NCBI RefSeq assembly: GCF_021800405.1
Contig: NZ_CP084551.1
Coordinates: 1 to 64,000 of the forward strand
Length of the DNA stretch: 64,000 bases
From: Arthrobacter sp. FW306-07-I
GTDB taxonomy: Bacteria > Actinomycetota > Actinomycetes > Actinomycetales > Micrococcaceae
Direction: 5' to 3'
Under the pieces are notes generated by a model. It saw only the letters and a program-made list of their open reading frames with translations, did no database searches and was not told the DNA's origin. Numbering within the stretch: position 1 is the stretch's first letter; the number at the start of each line of letters is the position of its first letter. This document shows, one piece after another, positions 26,252 through 35,361 of the stretch. The translations under genes and the position numbers were made by a program.

Positions 26252-27292
26252 ATGACGACGCAGAGCACCACATCAACTCCCCGGACCATGCGTGCCAGCG
26301 TGCTCGTCACACCCGGAAACGTCGAAATGCAGGACGTGCCGGTCCCCGCCCTGACCTCCACCCAAGTCCTAGTCAAAATCTCCGCCGTCGGGGTCTGCGG
26401 CTCCGATACCCACTTCTTCCATGAAGGCCACATCGGAGACATGATCGTGAAGTCACCGCTGATCCTCGGCCACGAATCCGCAGGCAGCATTGTTGCCGTA
26501 GGGGTCAATGTCTCCACCTCGCGCATCGGTGAGCGCGTCTCTATCGAGCCCCAAAAACCCTGCCGAATCTGCGAATACTGCAAGGGCGGTCGATACAACC
26601 TCTGTCCGAACATTGAATTCTACGCAGCACCTCCCATCCACGGCGCTTTCGCCGAATTCGCAGCCATCGAATCCGACTTCGCCCATCCCGTTCCCGATCA
26701 CGTAAGCGACGAAGCTGCCGCACTGATGGAGCCGTTGTCGGTCGCAATCGCCACCTGCCGCAAAGCGGCCATAAAGCCCGGATCCCGTGCGCTCATCGCA
26801 GGAGCAGGGCCCATAGGAATTCTCGTGGCCCAAATTGCCGGGATCCACGGCGCCACGGACATCACCGTGTCGGATCCGGCCCCGCACCGGCGCGAATTTG
26901 CCCTCAGGACGGGTGCCACCCGGACCGTGGACCCCCGAATCGAAGATGTCACCTCCGGTCCACTGTTTGACGTCTTTGTGGACGCCTCCGGCGCCCCGCC
27001 AGCGATCCAATCCGGCATTGCAGCCGTCAAACCCGGTGGCAGAGTCGTGCTCGTCGGGATGGGTGCCGACAGCGTGGAACTGCCAGTATCACTTATCCAG
27101 AACCGGGAAATCGAGTTGACCGGCATATTCCGCTACACCAACACCTGGTCCTTGGCCATTGACCTGGTCGCTTCCGGCCGGGTGGACCTCGATGCACTGG
27201 TCACACACCGCTTCGGCCTTGAAGACGTCAAGACAGCCCTACTCACCGGCGGCGACGATCCCCGGGCCATCAAGTCTGTCATCGTCCCTTAG
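26252..27292 (+). CDS. Zinc-dependent polyol (sorbitol/xylitol-type) dehydrogenase
   Basis: 346-residue medium-chain dehydrogenase with catalytic zinc motifs VCGSDTHFF and GHESAGS, structural cysteines in KPCRICEYCKGGRYNLC, and nucleotide site AGAGPIGILVAQIAG. It belongs to the sorbitol/xylitol dehydrogenase branch and is distinct from the dehydrogenase at 16601. Two dehydrogenases in one operon suggest that more than one polyol stereoisomer is used. It starts 172 bases after the DeoR gene. Confidence 0.85.
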   Translation: MTTQSTTSTPRTMRASVLVTPGNVEMQDVPVPALTSTQVLVKISAVGVCGSDTHFFHEGHIGDMIVKSPLILGHESAGSIVAVGVNVSTSRIGERVSIEPQKPCRICEYCKGGRYNLCPNIEFYAAPPIHGAFAEFAAIESDFAHPVPDHVSDEAAALMEPLSVAIATCRKAAIKPGSRALIAGAGPIGILVAQIAGIHGATDITVSDPAPHRREFALRTGATRTVDPRIEDVTSGPLFDVFVDASGAPPAIQSGIAAVKPGGRVVLVGMGADSVELPVSLIQNREIELTGIFRYTNTWSLAIDLVASGRVDLDALVTHRFGLEDVKTALLTGGDDPRAIKSVIVP

Positions 27293-27537
27293 CGAGTGTT
27301 GCTAAAGCTGGCTTTTAACCAGACGAATGGCCCAGTGGGTTGTACGGCGGTGGGGGTATTTGCCTGCGGTTTTGTCCGATCTCATGGCGAGTCCCCGCCA
27401 GGACCGCGAAAGAACTGGTCACGCACTCCCCGGATGAATCGCGCAGTTAATCGCTTCGCGTCACCCACCTGTCCTGCACCTGTCCAAGGCCACTCAACGG
27501 CAGCCTGAAAACCAAGAATTACGAAAGAGAGACACGG

Positions 27538-28743
27538 ATGTCATCAGCTGCTGCACAACTGGCAAAGGCAATTGCCGAGCATGACGGGGTACTGCCGCTG
27601 GACGCGGCCTTAGTCGCCAGGGACTGGCTGCCTGCCGGGCGCAGGCTCGGCCTTCCGGAAGAGCAGTACGACGTGGGGGAGCGGGGCACTATCTGCGAAC
27701 GGTGGCTCGGATCCACCACTCACGCCGATAACGCCGTCGGGCCGGCCGATGAAGGCGTCAACTACATCCGGCCGTCCAACGGGGAACCGATCAACCTGGC
27801 GGACGCTGTCGCTGCAGACCCCGCAGCGATCATGGGTCTCGAATACGCCGCCAGTCATGATGGGCTCGGGCGCTTGGCTAAGATCTTCGATTACGGAGCG
27901 CGCATCCCGTTCCACGTCCATCCCCCGAAGGATCAGGCGGCCAAGGTGGGCCGCAATTCAAAGGACGAGGCCTATTACTTCCCATCCGATGTGGATATGG
28001 GCGCCCACCCCGAGACCTTCTTCGGCGTGCACCCCGGTATCGCCGAAGACCACCTCTCAAACCTGTTGCTGGATGAATTGATCTCCTGGGATTCTGATGA
28101 CATCCTCCAGCACGCCCGGGCGTACAAGCAGATGCCCGAGGACGGGTTCTTCCTGCCATCCGGGGTGCTGCACGCCCCGGGCACGGCGTTGACCGTCGAA
28201 CTCCAGGAAGACTCCGACACGCTGGCCATGTTTCAGGCCCTGAACGCCGGCACGATCATCAGCAAGGAGCTGCTCTTCAAAGATGTCAGCGAACAAGACC
28301 GGGCCGAGCGTGGTGAGGCCGCCCTCCTGGACTGGCTGGACTGGGAAGTCAACGGGGATCCCTACTTCTACGAGAACCGCCACATCGCGCCGGTGCTCTT
28401 CCACGAATCCGCGGCCGCGACCGAGGCGTGGATCTTCTACGGTTCCACCAAATTCAGCGGTAAACGCCTCATCGTTAAACCGGGCCAGACCTACAGCTGC
28501 CGTGAAAACGGTGTGTTCAACCTTCTCGTCTGGCGCGGCGAAGGAATTATCGGAGGCCATCACGTCACCGGCAACCAGCCGGGAGCCGACGAACTGCTCA
28601 TCGTCCACGACCGCGCCATCCAGCCCCTGGACTACACCAACACCGGCGCCACCGACATGACCATCATCAAATTCTTCGGCCCCGACCTCAACCCCGGAGC
28701 ACCCACCATCTCGCTGCGCCGTATAGAATCCCAGTCAAACTAG
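27538..28743 (+). CDS. Cupin-type sugar isomerase-like protein (mannose-6-phosphate isomerase-like)
   Basis: 401 residues with double cupin character. IPFHVHPPKDQ and the later FFLPSGVLHAPGTALTVELQE are the metal-binding cupin motifs of the type I mannose-6-phosphate isomerase fold; the EYHHIAPVLFHESAA-like C-terminal part holds a second, weaker barrel. AAAGAGAGACACGGATG precedes the start. A sugar epimerase or isomerase role fits the locus, but the substrate is unknown. It is separated from the dehydrogenase by 245 bases that hold no recognised gene and may have its own promoter. Confidence 0.7.
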   Translation: MSSAAAQLAKAIAEHDGVLPLDAALVARDWLPAGRRLGLPEEQYDVGERGTICERWLGSTTHADNAVGPADEGVNYIRPSNGEPINLADAVAADPAAIMGLEYAASHDGLGRLAKIFDYGARIPFHVHPPKDQAAKVGRNSKDEAYYFPSDVDMGAHPETFFGVHPGIAEDHLSNLLLDELISWDSDDILQHARAYKQMPEDGFFLPSGVLHAPGTALTVELQEDSDTLAMFQALNAGTIISKELLFKDVSEQDRAERGEAALLDWLDWEVNGDPYFYENRHIAPVLFHESAAATEAWIFYGSTKFSGKRLIVKPGQTYSCRENGVFNLLVWRGEGIIGGHHVTGNQPGADELLIVHDRAIQPLDYTNTGATDMTIIKFFGPDLNPGAPTISLRRIESQSN

Positions 28744-28845
28744 CGAAGAGCAGGCTACACGCTGCTGTCCGTACCGGCCGTGATGCTGCTTGGCATGCAG
28801 AATCTGGTTCTGCAGTTCCTTGGTCTGGCAGTACTGGGCTTCCTG

Positions 28846-29307
28846 CTAAGTGACGCGCACTCCCCGACGTCCGCTTTGCCCCAGCGAGAAGGGCGTCCCA
28901 GACACGTACAGGCCGATCGCTGAAGTACGCTCGGAGGTCCACTTTGCCGGTGGTAGATCATTCAGACGCTCGGCTGCGGCAGCGCCCACCACATTCGTGT
29001 CCAGCACACGGCGCAGGTCATCGGTCGTCGCCTCGGCCGGTGGCCGCCTGCCGCCGGCAATGCCCGCGTTGTTGATGAGTATGTCCAACGCCCCGGCCTC
29101 GGCGCGGACCCGTTCGGCCGCGGCGGTCACCGAGGCCTCGACGGTCACGTCAATCTCGATGGCCCTGGCTCCGAGCAGCCGGGCAGCTTCCGCCCCGCGG
29201 GTGACATCACGAGCGCCGAGATAGACGGTATGACCGGCGGCGGCAAGCAAACGGGCGGTTTCGTAGCCCAGTCCCCGGGTTGCCCCGGTAATCAATGTCG
29301 TTGTCAT
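28846..29307 (-). pseudogene. Short-chain dehydrogenase, 3'-truncated
   Basis: The minus-strand frame starts at ATG 29307 with TTLITGATRGLGYETARLL and keeps LGARDV, ILINNAGIAG and VLDTNVVG. The catalytic YxxxK half is missing: after about 115 residues the frame runs into unrelated sequence (RLNDLPPAKWTSERTSA) and stops. It is therefore a remnant of an NAD(P)-dependent SDR, left at the edge between the catabolic block and the mobile region. Confidence 0.65.
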
Positions 29308-29444
29308 GCCACTGATGCTCACTCGTTCCGGAACAGGCAACCAGCGGCCCGCTGGTCCTGGGAGCAGAAGTACCAGCCAATCGTCCGTCCGCTACCTGAT
29401 AGGCCGCCGAAATTCACCTTGTATTTGAAGGAGCTCACACGACT

Positions 29445-29618
29445 ATGTCCTTCCTCGGGGACGCCGTTCTGGCCTGCGATGCGACAACTGTAATGAAGCT
29501 CGCACCACAATGCGTCAGATTGGTTGGAGCTGCGCCAACTTATATTGAAATGGACATCGACCTCGCAGACCTACAAACAGATGAGCGATTCTCGCGCCTA
29601 ATGGCGGCCAAAACCTAA
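29445..29618 (+). CDS. Small hypothetical protein, 57 residues
   Basis: Open frame MSFLGDAVLACDATTVM... ending LMAAKT, with AAGGAG 11 bases before the ATG. No family recognised. It lies directly before repeat copy B and may be a remnant. The surrounding stretch 29308-29909 has no other gene and looks less GC-rich than its neighbours. Confidence 0.3.
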   Translation: MSFLGDAVLACDATTVMKLAPQCVRLVGAAPTYIEMDIDLADLQTDERFSRLMAAKT

Positions 29619-29619
29619 C

Positions 29620-29643
29620 GCCGATAATTGATATTATGTCAAC
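29620..29643 (+). repeat. 24-bp recombination-site-like repeat, copy B
   Basis: Begins GCCGATAATT and ends GTCAAC; core TTGA-TATTATG-TCAA, inverted arms around a 7-base spacer. It lies 266 bases before the tyrosine recombinase gene. Matches copy A (12706) at 19/24 and copy C (13524) at 18/24. Confidence 0.5.
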
Positions 29644-29909
29644 TAGTACTCTGCGTATTGCATCAGATGAATCAATCGCCCCGATCCCCCGGATCCGCAC
29701 CAAGTCCTTTCACTTCCCTAAGATTCCGCGGAATTTGCGGTCTGAACAGCGTTAACGCGCCGCTGGCCAGGCGCTGCCCGACGGGCGCAATATCGATCCT
29801 TGAAGCGGTTGCGACAAGCGTCTGACCTGCGGTTTTGTGCTGATGATGCATTTAATGAATCATTGATTCAAGATTTGAGCACAAACTTCGAGGGAACTGT
29901 GGGGCGAGA

Positions 29910-31016
29910 ATGGCGGTGGACGCGTCCGGGCGTGTGCTGCAGCTGAGTGCTGTTCAGCTGCTGCATCCCGAGGAACAGACTCTTGAGGACATGCTGACCG
30001 GGTGGCGCAACCAGCAGCTTTCCAGGAACCTCCAGTTCGACACGATCGACAAGGGCATCGCGAGTGTCCGCCGGTTCGTGAACCATGTGAACGAGTTTCC
30101 GTGGAACTGGGCACCGGAACACGTCGAGGAGTATTTCGGTGACCTCCGCTCAATCCACCAGCTGAAGCACTCCACGGTCCGCGGCTACCAGTCCACGCTC
30201 CGCCGGTTCACGTCCTACGTGTCAAACCCCGACTACGGCTGGGACCAGGTCTGCGAACAGCGCTTCGGCACGCACCCGTCCCAGGTCTTCTTTGACTGGA
30301 ACACCGCCTCCCACACACAGGAGTACGAAGGACGTCCCTCCAAGCGGCCCTTCACCAAGACGGAACTCCAGATGCTGTTCGATCACGCCGACGACCAGGT
30401 CGAACTCATCGCCGCCTCAGGCAAGAAAGGCTGGCAGGCCGCCTACCGGGACGCCGTCATGCTGAAAATCGCCTACTCGTACGGGCTCAGATTCAACGAG
30501 CTCCGGCACCTGCAATCCATCGACTTTGCGGCCAACCCGAAGGCGCGAAGGTTCGGCAAGGCAGGCGTCTGCAAGGTCCGGTTCGGCAAATCCCGCAAGG
30601 GCTCCCCGCACAAACCCCGCAGCGTCCTGACGGTCTTCGACTGGACCGCCGGCGTTCTCGAGGACTGGCTCGCCAACGGACGGGGCATGCTCGACACCCT
30701 GGACCTGTTCCCCAGCGAACGCGGCGGCCTGATCTGCGAATCCACCCTGCTGCGCCGGCTCCGGCGCTACCTCAACGAGCTGGGCCTGCCAATGGATGGC
30801 CTGGACCTGCATTCGCTCCGGCGCTCCTATGCAACGCACCTGTTGGAGGACGGATGGGATCCTAGATTCGTGCAACATCAGATGGGCCACGAACACGCCT
30901 CCACCACCGGGATTTACCAGTTCGTCAGCGACGACTTCCGCAACACGACCCTTCGGGCAGCGCTGGACCGCACCATGGATGAAGTCCTGGGCGTGCAGAT
31001 GCGAGGTGAATGGTGA
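29910..31016 (+). CDS. Tyrosine recombinase/integrase
   Basis: 368-residue site-specific recombinase. The N-terminal SAM-like DNA-binding domain spans about residues 20-110. Catalytic residues are visible: arginine in YSYGLRFNELRHL, H-x-x-R in LHSLRRSYATHLLE near residue 300, and MGHEHASTTGIYQ with the terminal histidine and tyrosine. The gene overlaps the XRE gene, making the first member of a three-gene operon. It looks intact. Confidence 0.88.
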   Translation: MAVDASGRVLQLSAVQLLHPEEQTLEDMLTGWRNQQLSRNLQFDTIDKGIASVRRFVNHVNEFPWNWAPEHVEEYFGDLRSIHQLKHSTVRGYQSTLRRFTSYVSNPDYGWDQVCEQRFGTHPSQVFFDWNTASHTQEYEGRPSKRPFTKTELQMLFDHADDQVELIAASGKKGWQAAYRDAVMLKIAYSYGLRFNELRHLQSIDFAANPKARRFGKAGVCKVRFGKSRKGSPHKPRSVLTVFDWTAGVLEDWLANGRGMLDTLDLFPSERGGLICESTLLRRLRRYLNELGLPMDGLDLHSLRRSYATHLLEDGWDPRFVQHQMGHEHASTTGIYQFVSDDFRNTTLRAALDRTMDEVLGVQMRGEW

Positions 31017-31348
31017 GACGCGACGTCGAATACAAGTGGCGGCTCTCGGAGCTCATGGCAGCACGGGGCCTGCACAACACCACCGACCTCATCCCCCTTC
31101 TGGCCGAGCGCGGCATCACCTTGTCCCGCCCACAGGTCTACCGTCTCGTCAACCAGAAACCCGAACGCGTCGCACTGCAGGTCATCGCCGCGATCTGCGA
31201 CATCTTCTCCTGCGGACCCGAGGACCTCATCACCGTCACAGCCGCCGACGTCCGCGCCCGCAAAACCGGAACCAGCGCCCCCAACGTCGTCGACCTGAAC
31301 CGCACCGTCAGACCACGGCGCGCACGCATCATCGACAATGATCACTGA
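31010..31348 (+). CDS. XRE-type helix-turn-helix protein of the recombinase trio
   Basis: 112 residues with a helix-turn-helix of the Cro/CI kind (TDLIPLLAERGITLSRPQVYRLVNQKPERVALQVIAAICDIF). It is sandwiched by overlaps between two recombinase-type genes, so it is likely a regulator or directionality factor of the module. ATG 31010 or GTG 31013 can start. Confidence 0.75.
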   Translation: MVRRDVEYKWRLSELMAARGLHNTTDLIPLLAERGITLSRPQVYRLVNQKPERVALQVIAAICDIFSCGPEDLITVTAADVRARKTGTSAPNVVDLNRTVRPRRARIIDNDH

Positions 31349-32855
31349 CAAACCCGCAGGCCTCAGCCCCCGCAGCACCAGCCGCGGCCGGCCCCGCACC
31401 ACGGGGACTGCCACCTGCGCACGCTGCGGCCGGGCCGCCGGTAAAACCCGCGCCACCTGGCCCGAAGGCCGAATCTGCGGCCCATGCTTCACCACCGCCA
31501 CCCGCACCCACGGGACCTGCCCGGAGTGCGGCCAGCACAGACTTCTACCCGGGCCACCGGACATCAGCGGAGGGCCACGCTGCGCGCCCTGCGCCGGCAT
31601 CCTCCACGACTTCCACTGCACCCGTTGCAATACGGAGGGCGAGTTCTACCGGCGCGGCATATGCGCCCGCTGCGCCCTCCGGGAGGACCTCAACGAACTA
31701 CTGCTCATGCACCCCGCCGACCCGGACACCGCCGGCAAAATCGTCCATGCGCTTTGCAAAGCGGACCGGCCCGAAAGCATCATCACGTGGAAACGCTCCC
31801 CCAAAGTCCAAGCACTCCTGGCCTCTCTGTCATGCGGGGAAACTCCCTTGACGCACGAAGGACTCGATGCCGCGGCCAAGTCAGCGAACCGCGAAGCCAA
31901 TCACCTGCGCGCCCTGTTCATTCATCATGGACTCCTCCCCTACCAAGACCCGTATCTGGCCCGGTTCGAAACCTGGATTGACGACAAGCTCCGCCACTTG
32001 CCCGAGGAGGTCGCCAAACCCGTCGCACAGTTTGCCACCTGGCATCACCTCCGGCGCATCCGGTCCATCACAACACCGGAGAAGAGCGCCCAAGCCCCGG
32101 TCCACTCGGCCAAGCAAGAGATCACCGAAACCGTCAAGTTTCTGGACTGGCTCTGGGAAACCCACCAGCGGACAGCGGCGAACTGCACCCAACAAGACAT
32201 CGAAACCTGGCTCGCAACCGGTTCCACGACCAGAAAAGCCATCCGCACCTTCATCGTCTTCATCAAGAACACCGGCACAAACCACAGGGTGGACATGGGC
32301 CACTACACAGCCAAAACCCGCCCCGCGATCACCCAGGACCAGCGCGTGGCCTGGCTCCGGGAACTGCTTACCGGCACCAGCGAGTCCCTGCCCTACCGAG
32401 TCGCCGGCATCCTGCTGCTTCTCTACGCCCAGCCGCTCGTTCGGGTCGCCAAACTCCGGACCGACGCTATCGAAACCAATGAAAGCACCGGCAACATGCG
32501 GATCACCTTCGGCCCGCACCCAGTGCCCATTCCCGAACCCTTCGCCGACTTGCTTCGAGAGCACCTTAAAGGCCGTCCGAATCTCAGAACAGGATCAGAC
32601 GCACAAAGCCCCTGGCTCTTCCCGGGGACCCGGGCCGGACAACCACTTCACCCAAACGGCATCATGGATAGGCTCCGAAGCCTGGGCATCGACCTGCGCG
32701 GCGCACGAAACACGGCCCTCGACGAACACCTTTTAGTCTCACCACCGCCACTGGTCGCCGACGCACTCGGATACAGCCACCAAGTAGCCTTCCTCCACGC
32801 CGACGCGGCAGGCGACGCCTGGTCCCGCTACGTCAACCTAAGAACCGGGCCTTGA
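31338..32855 (+). CDS. Zinc-ribbon tyrosine-recombinase-like protein
   Basis: 505 residues. The N-terminal ~120 residues hold paired cysteines of zinc ribbons (CARCGRAAGKT, CGPC, CPECGQHR, CAPC, CTRC, CARC). The C-terminal part resembles a divergent tyrosine recombinase: LLLLYAQPLVRVAKL for the first arginine box, then ARNTALDEHLL and LGYSHQVAFLHADAAGDAWSRYV. The second catalytic boxes are not canonical, so it may be a partner subunit rather than an independent recombinase. It overlaps the XRE gene by 11 bases. Confidence 0.7.
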   Translation: MITDKPAGLSPRSTSRGRPRTTGTATCARCGRAAGKTRATWPEGRICGPCFTTATRTHGTCPECGQHRLLPGPPDISGGPRCAPCAGILHDFHCTRCNTEGEFYRRGICARCALREDLNELLLMHPADPDTAGKIVHALCKADRPESIITWKRSPKVQALLASLSCGETPLTHEGLDAAAKSANREANHLRALFIHHGLLPYQDPYLARFETWIDDKLRHLPEEVAKPVAQFATWHHLRRIRSITTPEKSAQAPVHSAKQEITETVKFLDWLWETHQRTAANCTQQDIETWLATGSTTRKAIRTFIVFIKNTGTNHRVDMGHYTAKTRPAITQDQRVAWLRELLTGTSESLPYRVAGILLLLYAQPLVRVAKLRTDAIETNESTGNMRITFGPHPVPIPEPFADLLREHLKGRPNLRTGSDAQSPWLFPGTRAGQPLHPNGIMDRLRSLGIDLRGARNTALDEHLLVSPPPLVADALGYSHQVAFLHADAAGDAWSRYVNLRTGP

Positions 32856-32893
32856 AGCGTCCTTGCGAACACTTCGACAGTGACATCTAACTC

Positions 32894-33157
32894 TCACTCA
32901 TCAAGGTCTTCTCGCCTGTCTGAGCGCAGATCCTCAATCGGTCTCTTTCCAATGAGCTCCTGACGATAACCCTCAACTTCAGCAGACTTCTTTCGAGACC
33001 ATCGCCAACCAAAGTAGGACCCAAGAAGCCCAGCTAACGCGAAACCCACCGCCGTCACAGCCGGGGAGCCCGTTGCAACCTGGATCCAGACGGCAATGCC
33101 AACAACCAACATCGCTGTGACTACCAAAACGAAGGCTTTCTGCTTTCGACCCGTCAT
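32894..33157 (-). CDS. Small two-pass membrane protein
   Basis: 87 residues; two hydrophobic segments (FVLVVTAMLVVGIAVWIQV and VTAVGFALAGLLGSYFGWRW) and a charged C-terminus. GGGGAGGAG lies 4 bases before ATG 33157 on the minus strand, which fixes the start. No family recognised. Confidence 0.6.
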   Translation of the reverse strand: MTGRKQKAFVLVVTAMLVVGIAVWIQVATGSPAVTAVGFALAGLLGSYFGWRWSRKKSAEVEGYRQELIGKRPIEDLRSDRREDLDE

Positions 33158-33338
33158 CGCACTCCTCCCCGAGCAGTTGTGCAAATGCTGGCACGAACTA
33201 GACCAACAGGGAAAGCCTTGGCAGCAAAGGTAGACATTCCGTGTTCTAGCGGAGGACTTGCACGACGCAGGCTTTCGTGGCGAATACGCTCACATTTGAT
33301 CCGCAGGGATGCCAGTAGCGTTGCTATAGCGACCTTGC

Positions 33339-33368
33339 TTGTCAACGCTAGTTGTCAGCGCCCATACT
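33339..33368 (+). promoter_or_regulatory. Possible promoter before the HTH protein gene
   Basis: TTGTCA (33339) and CATACT (33363-33368) are 18 bases apart, and TTGTCA recurs at 33352, so a direct-repeat operator may overlap. Position 39 bases upstream of the start at 33407 fits. Weak match only. Confidence 0.3.
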
Positions 33369-33406
33369 GTCACTGTAGCAATTGCCTGCTGATGAAGGGA
33401 AGCACG

Positions 33407-34000
33407 ATGGGCTGGTTCACTGAGGGCAGCGAGCATGAAGGCTATGTCGTGTGCGTCTTCGCGGACGGTATGTACGGGTCCGGTGGCAGGTATATGGAGA
33501 TCAACCTGATGACGCCCGACGGCCGCCCGGTGGCGCTTGAGAATGAGCCAAGCAGCGACGCATGGCGTCCACCGTCCCAGGTGGTCGGATGGCGGGTCGC
33601 CTGCAGCTGTGTTCCGTTTCGGGAACACGTCATCCTGGATCCGCTGTGGACACGGGTCTGGGATCCGGCCGACGAGGACGCCGCCGCGGGGCGCATCTAC
33701 GCCGGACCGGCGGCCAGCGCCGACGCTGCTGACATCAGCGACCGGGAAGACCTGAAGCCGCTGTTCCTGGATGTGTGGCACCGGCATGTCGCCCCGGACC
33801 TGTCGCTGCACACCATCGGCACCCTGAGCCGCAGCCTGAAGGATCTTGAAGCCCAGCTCGACGACGCCGTCGCAGCCGCGAGGGCGGCAGGCGTCTCCTG
33901 GGACAAGATCGGCGGAGCGTTCGGGATCAGCCGCCAAGGGGCCCAGAAGCGCTGGCAAACAGGATCCGCCGCTGCGCCTGTCCGGACCGAAAACAACTGA
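33407..34000 (+). CDS. HTH-containing hypothetical protein
   Basis: 197 residues. The N-terminal domain (GWFTEGSEHEGYVVCVFADG...) is not recognised. The C-terminus holds a coiled stretch and a helix-turn-helix (DAVAAARAAGVSWDKIGGAFGISRQGAQKRW) of the kind found in many actinobacterial plasmid and prophage proteins. GAAGGGA lies 6 bases before ATG 33407; ATG 33392 is an in-frame alternative. Confidence 0.65.
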   Translation: MGWFTEGSEHEGYVVCVFADGMYGSGGRYMEINLMTPDGRPVALENEPSSDAWRPPSQVVGWRVACSCVPFREHVILDPLWTRVWDPADEDAAAGRIYAGPAASADAADISDREDLKPLFLDVWHRHVAPDLSLHTIGTLSRSLKDLEAQLDDAVAAARAAGVSWDKIGGAFGISRQGAQKRWQTGSAAAPVRTENN

Positions 34001-34083
34001 ACTCCGGCTGGTTGGGATTTCGCATGTGATCCCGCTTGTGTTTGAGGCATTGATATTTGGTGTTACAAACGTGAGAATGAAGT

Positions 34084-34476
34084 ATGACTGCAGTGACAGG
34101 AGCCCGAGGCGGGCTGAAAGCCCATCAGGACTCGATCCGGTTGCCTGAGCCGGAGCTGGTCCGCGATTTGCGGGATCTGCTGGGCGCGAAGCTCGTCGCC
34201 TACATCGGTTCCGTGAAGGAAACGCGCGCCGTGCGGCAGTGGGCGGACGGCGAACGGAAACCCTCCGCGGAGGTCATGCAGCGGCTCCGCACCGCCTACC
34301 ATGTGGCTGCCCTCCTCGCGGAGCGGGATTCACGGGCTGTCGTGCAGGCCTGGTTCCAAGGGATGAACCCGCAGCTGGATGATACCCCTCCGGCCCGGTT
34401 GCTCCGCGAAGGCCAACTCGAGGAAGCAGGCCCGCTGGTCCTCGCCGCCGCCCGGGCATTTGCCGCGGCGGGCTGA
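34084..34476 (+). CDS. Xre/MbcA/ParS-type antitoxin for the RES toxin
   Basis: 130 residues. The N-terminal helical DNA-binding part contains VRQWADGERKPSAEVMQRLR. The C-terminal toxin-binding part contains VVQAWFQGMNPQLDDTPPARLLREG, the signature of antitoxins paired with RES toxins. It ends five bases before the RES gene. By analogy it neutralises the toxin and represses the pair. Confidence 0.82.
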   Translation: MTAVTGARGGLKAHQDSIRLPEPELVRDLRDLLGAKLVAYIGSVKETRAVRQWADGERKPSAEVMQRLRTAYHVAALLAERDSRAVVQAWFQGMNPQLDDTPPARLLREGQLEEAGPLVLAAARAFAAAG

Positions 34477-34480
34477 TCGG

Positions 34481-35185
34481 GTGGTCGCTGGTGAATTGAC
34501 CGCGTTGGCAGCCGCGGGACGGGTTTGGCGTGTCGGGTTCCGACCGGAACCGTGGGCATGGAGCGGCTGGGAATGGGCCACCGACGGCCGGTTCCCGGGC
34601 CGCTGGGATGACCTGCACGGCAACTTCCGCACCGTCTATGCCGGCTCGAGCCTGCTGGCCTGCCTGCTGGAGGTTCTGGCGCATTTCCGCAAGGACGCCA
34701 GGCTCAGTCTGGAACTCGATGACATCGTCGAGGACGATGAGGACAAAGTCCTGCACCCCACCATCGCACCGGGCAGCGTTCCCAAGGAATGGCTTGATGA
34801 ACGTACGGCCGCTTCGGCGGAACTTTCAGGCCGCTATTGCGTGGTGACAGCCTCGAGCACTATCGCGGCGCTGCACCCGCGCTTCATTGGCCTGGCACTG
34901 AGCCTGGGGCTCGATGATTTTGACGCCGCGGCGCTGAAGGACGCACGGCCGCGGCGCCTGACGCAGTCGGTTGCCTCCTGGCTCTATGAGACGACGGACT
35001 TCGATGGTGTGACGTTCGCGTCCCGGCACGGGGATGATCTGCAGCTCTGGGCAGTCTTCGAACGCCCGGAAGACCCCGCTGTCACTCCCAACATTCGCGA
35101 CGTGGAGGTCGAGGAGCTGCAGCACGATACCCCGGCACTCCTCACCGCTTTCCGCTTCCTGGGTCTGCAGTGGGAGAACGACTGA
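34481..35185 (+). CDS. RES-domain toxin (NAD-degrading type)
   Basis: 234 residues of the RES family, named for its conserved Arg, Glu and Ser: RVWRVGF, LLACLLEVLAHF and QSVASWLYE are present. Characterised members (MbcT, ParT-like) degrade or modify NAD, and kill or arrest cells unless the antitoxin is made. The GTG start at 34481 follows the antitoxin stop closely, so translation is coupled. The pair would favour plasmid retention. Confidence 0.82.
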   Translation: MVAGELTALAAAGRVWRVGFRPEPWAWSGWEWATDGRFPGRWDDLHGNFRTVYAGSSLLACLLEVLAHFRKDARLSLELDDIVEDDEDKVLHPTIAPGSVPKEWLDERTAASAELSGRYCVVTASSTIAALHPRFIGLALSLGLDDFDAAALKDARPRRLTQSVASWLYETTDFDGVTFASRHGDDLQLWAVFERPEDPAVTPNIRDVEVEELQHDTPALLTAFRFLGLQWEND

Positions 35186-35361
35186 GGAAGAACTTACAGG
35201 CAGTGTCTGCACAAACACTTTTCCGTCCATGGCCCGCTGCCCCTCCCCGCGGGTCTTCTTGGTGGAGTTCTCTCCCTTGCATTTGTCGGCTGCCAGCCTG
35301 TGTTGGGCGATGTGTCCGTAGGCTACCGTGAAGGGAAGAACCGTTTTGTGGGGGTGTAACC

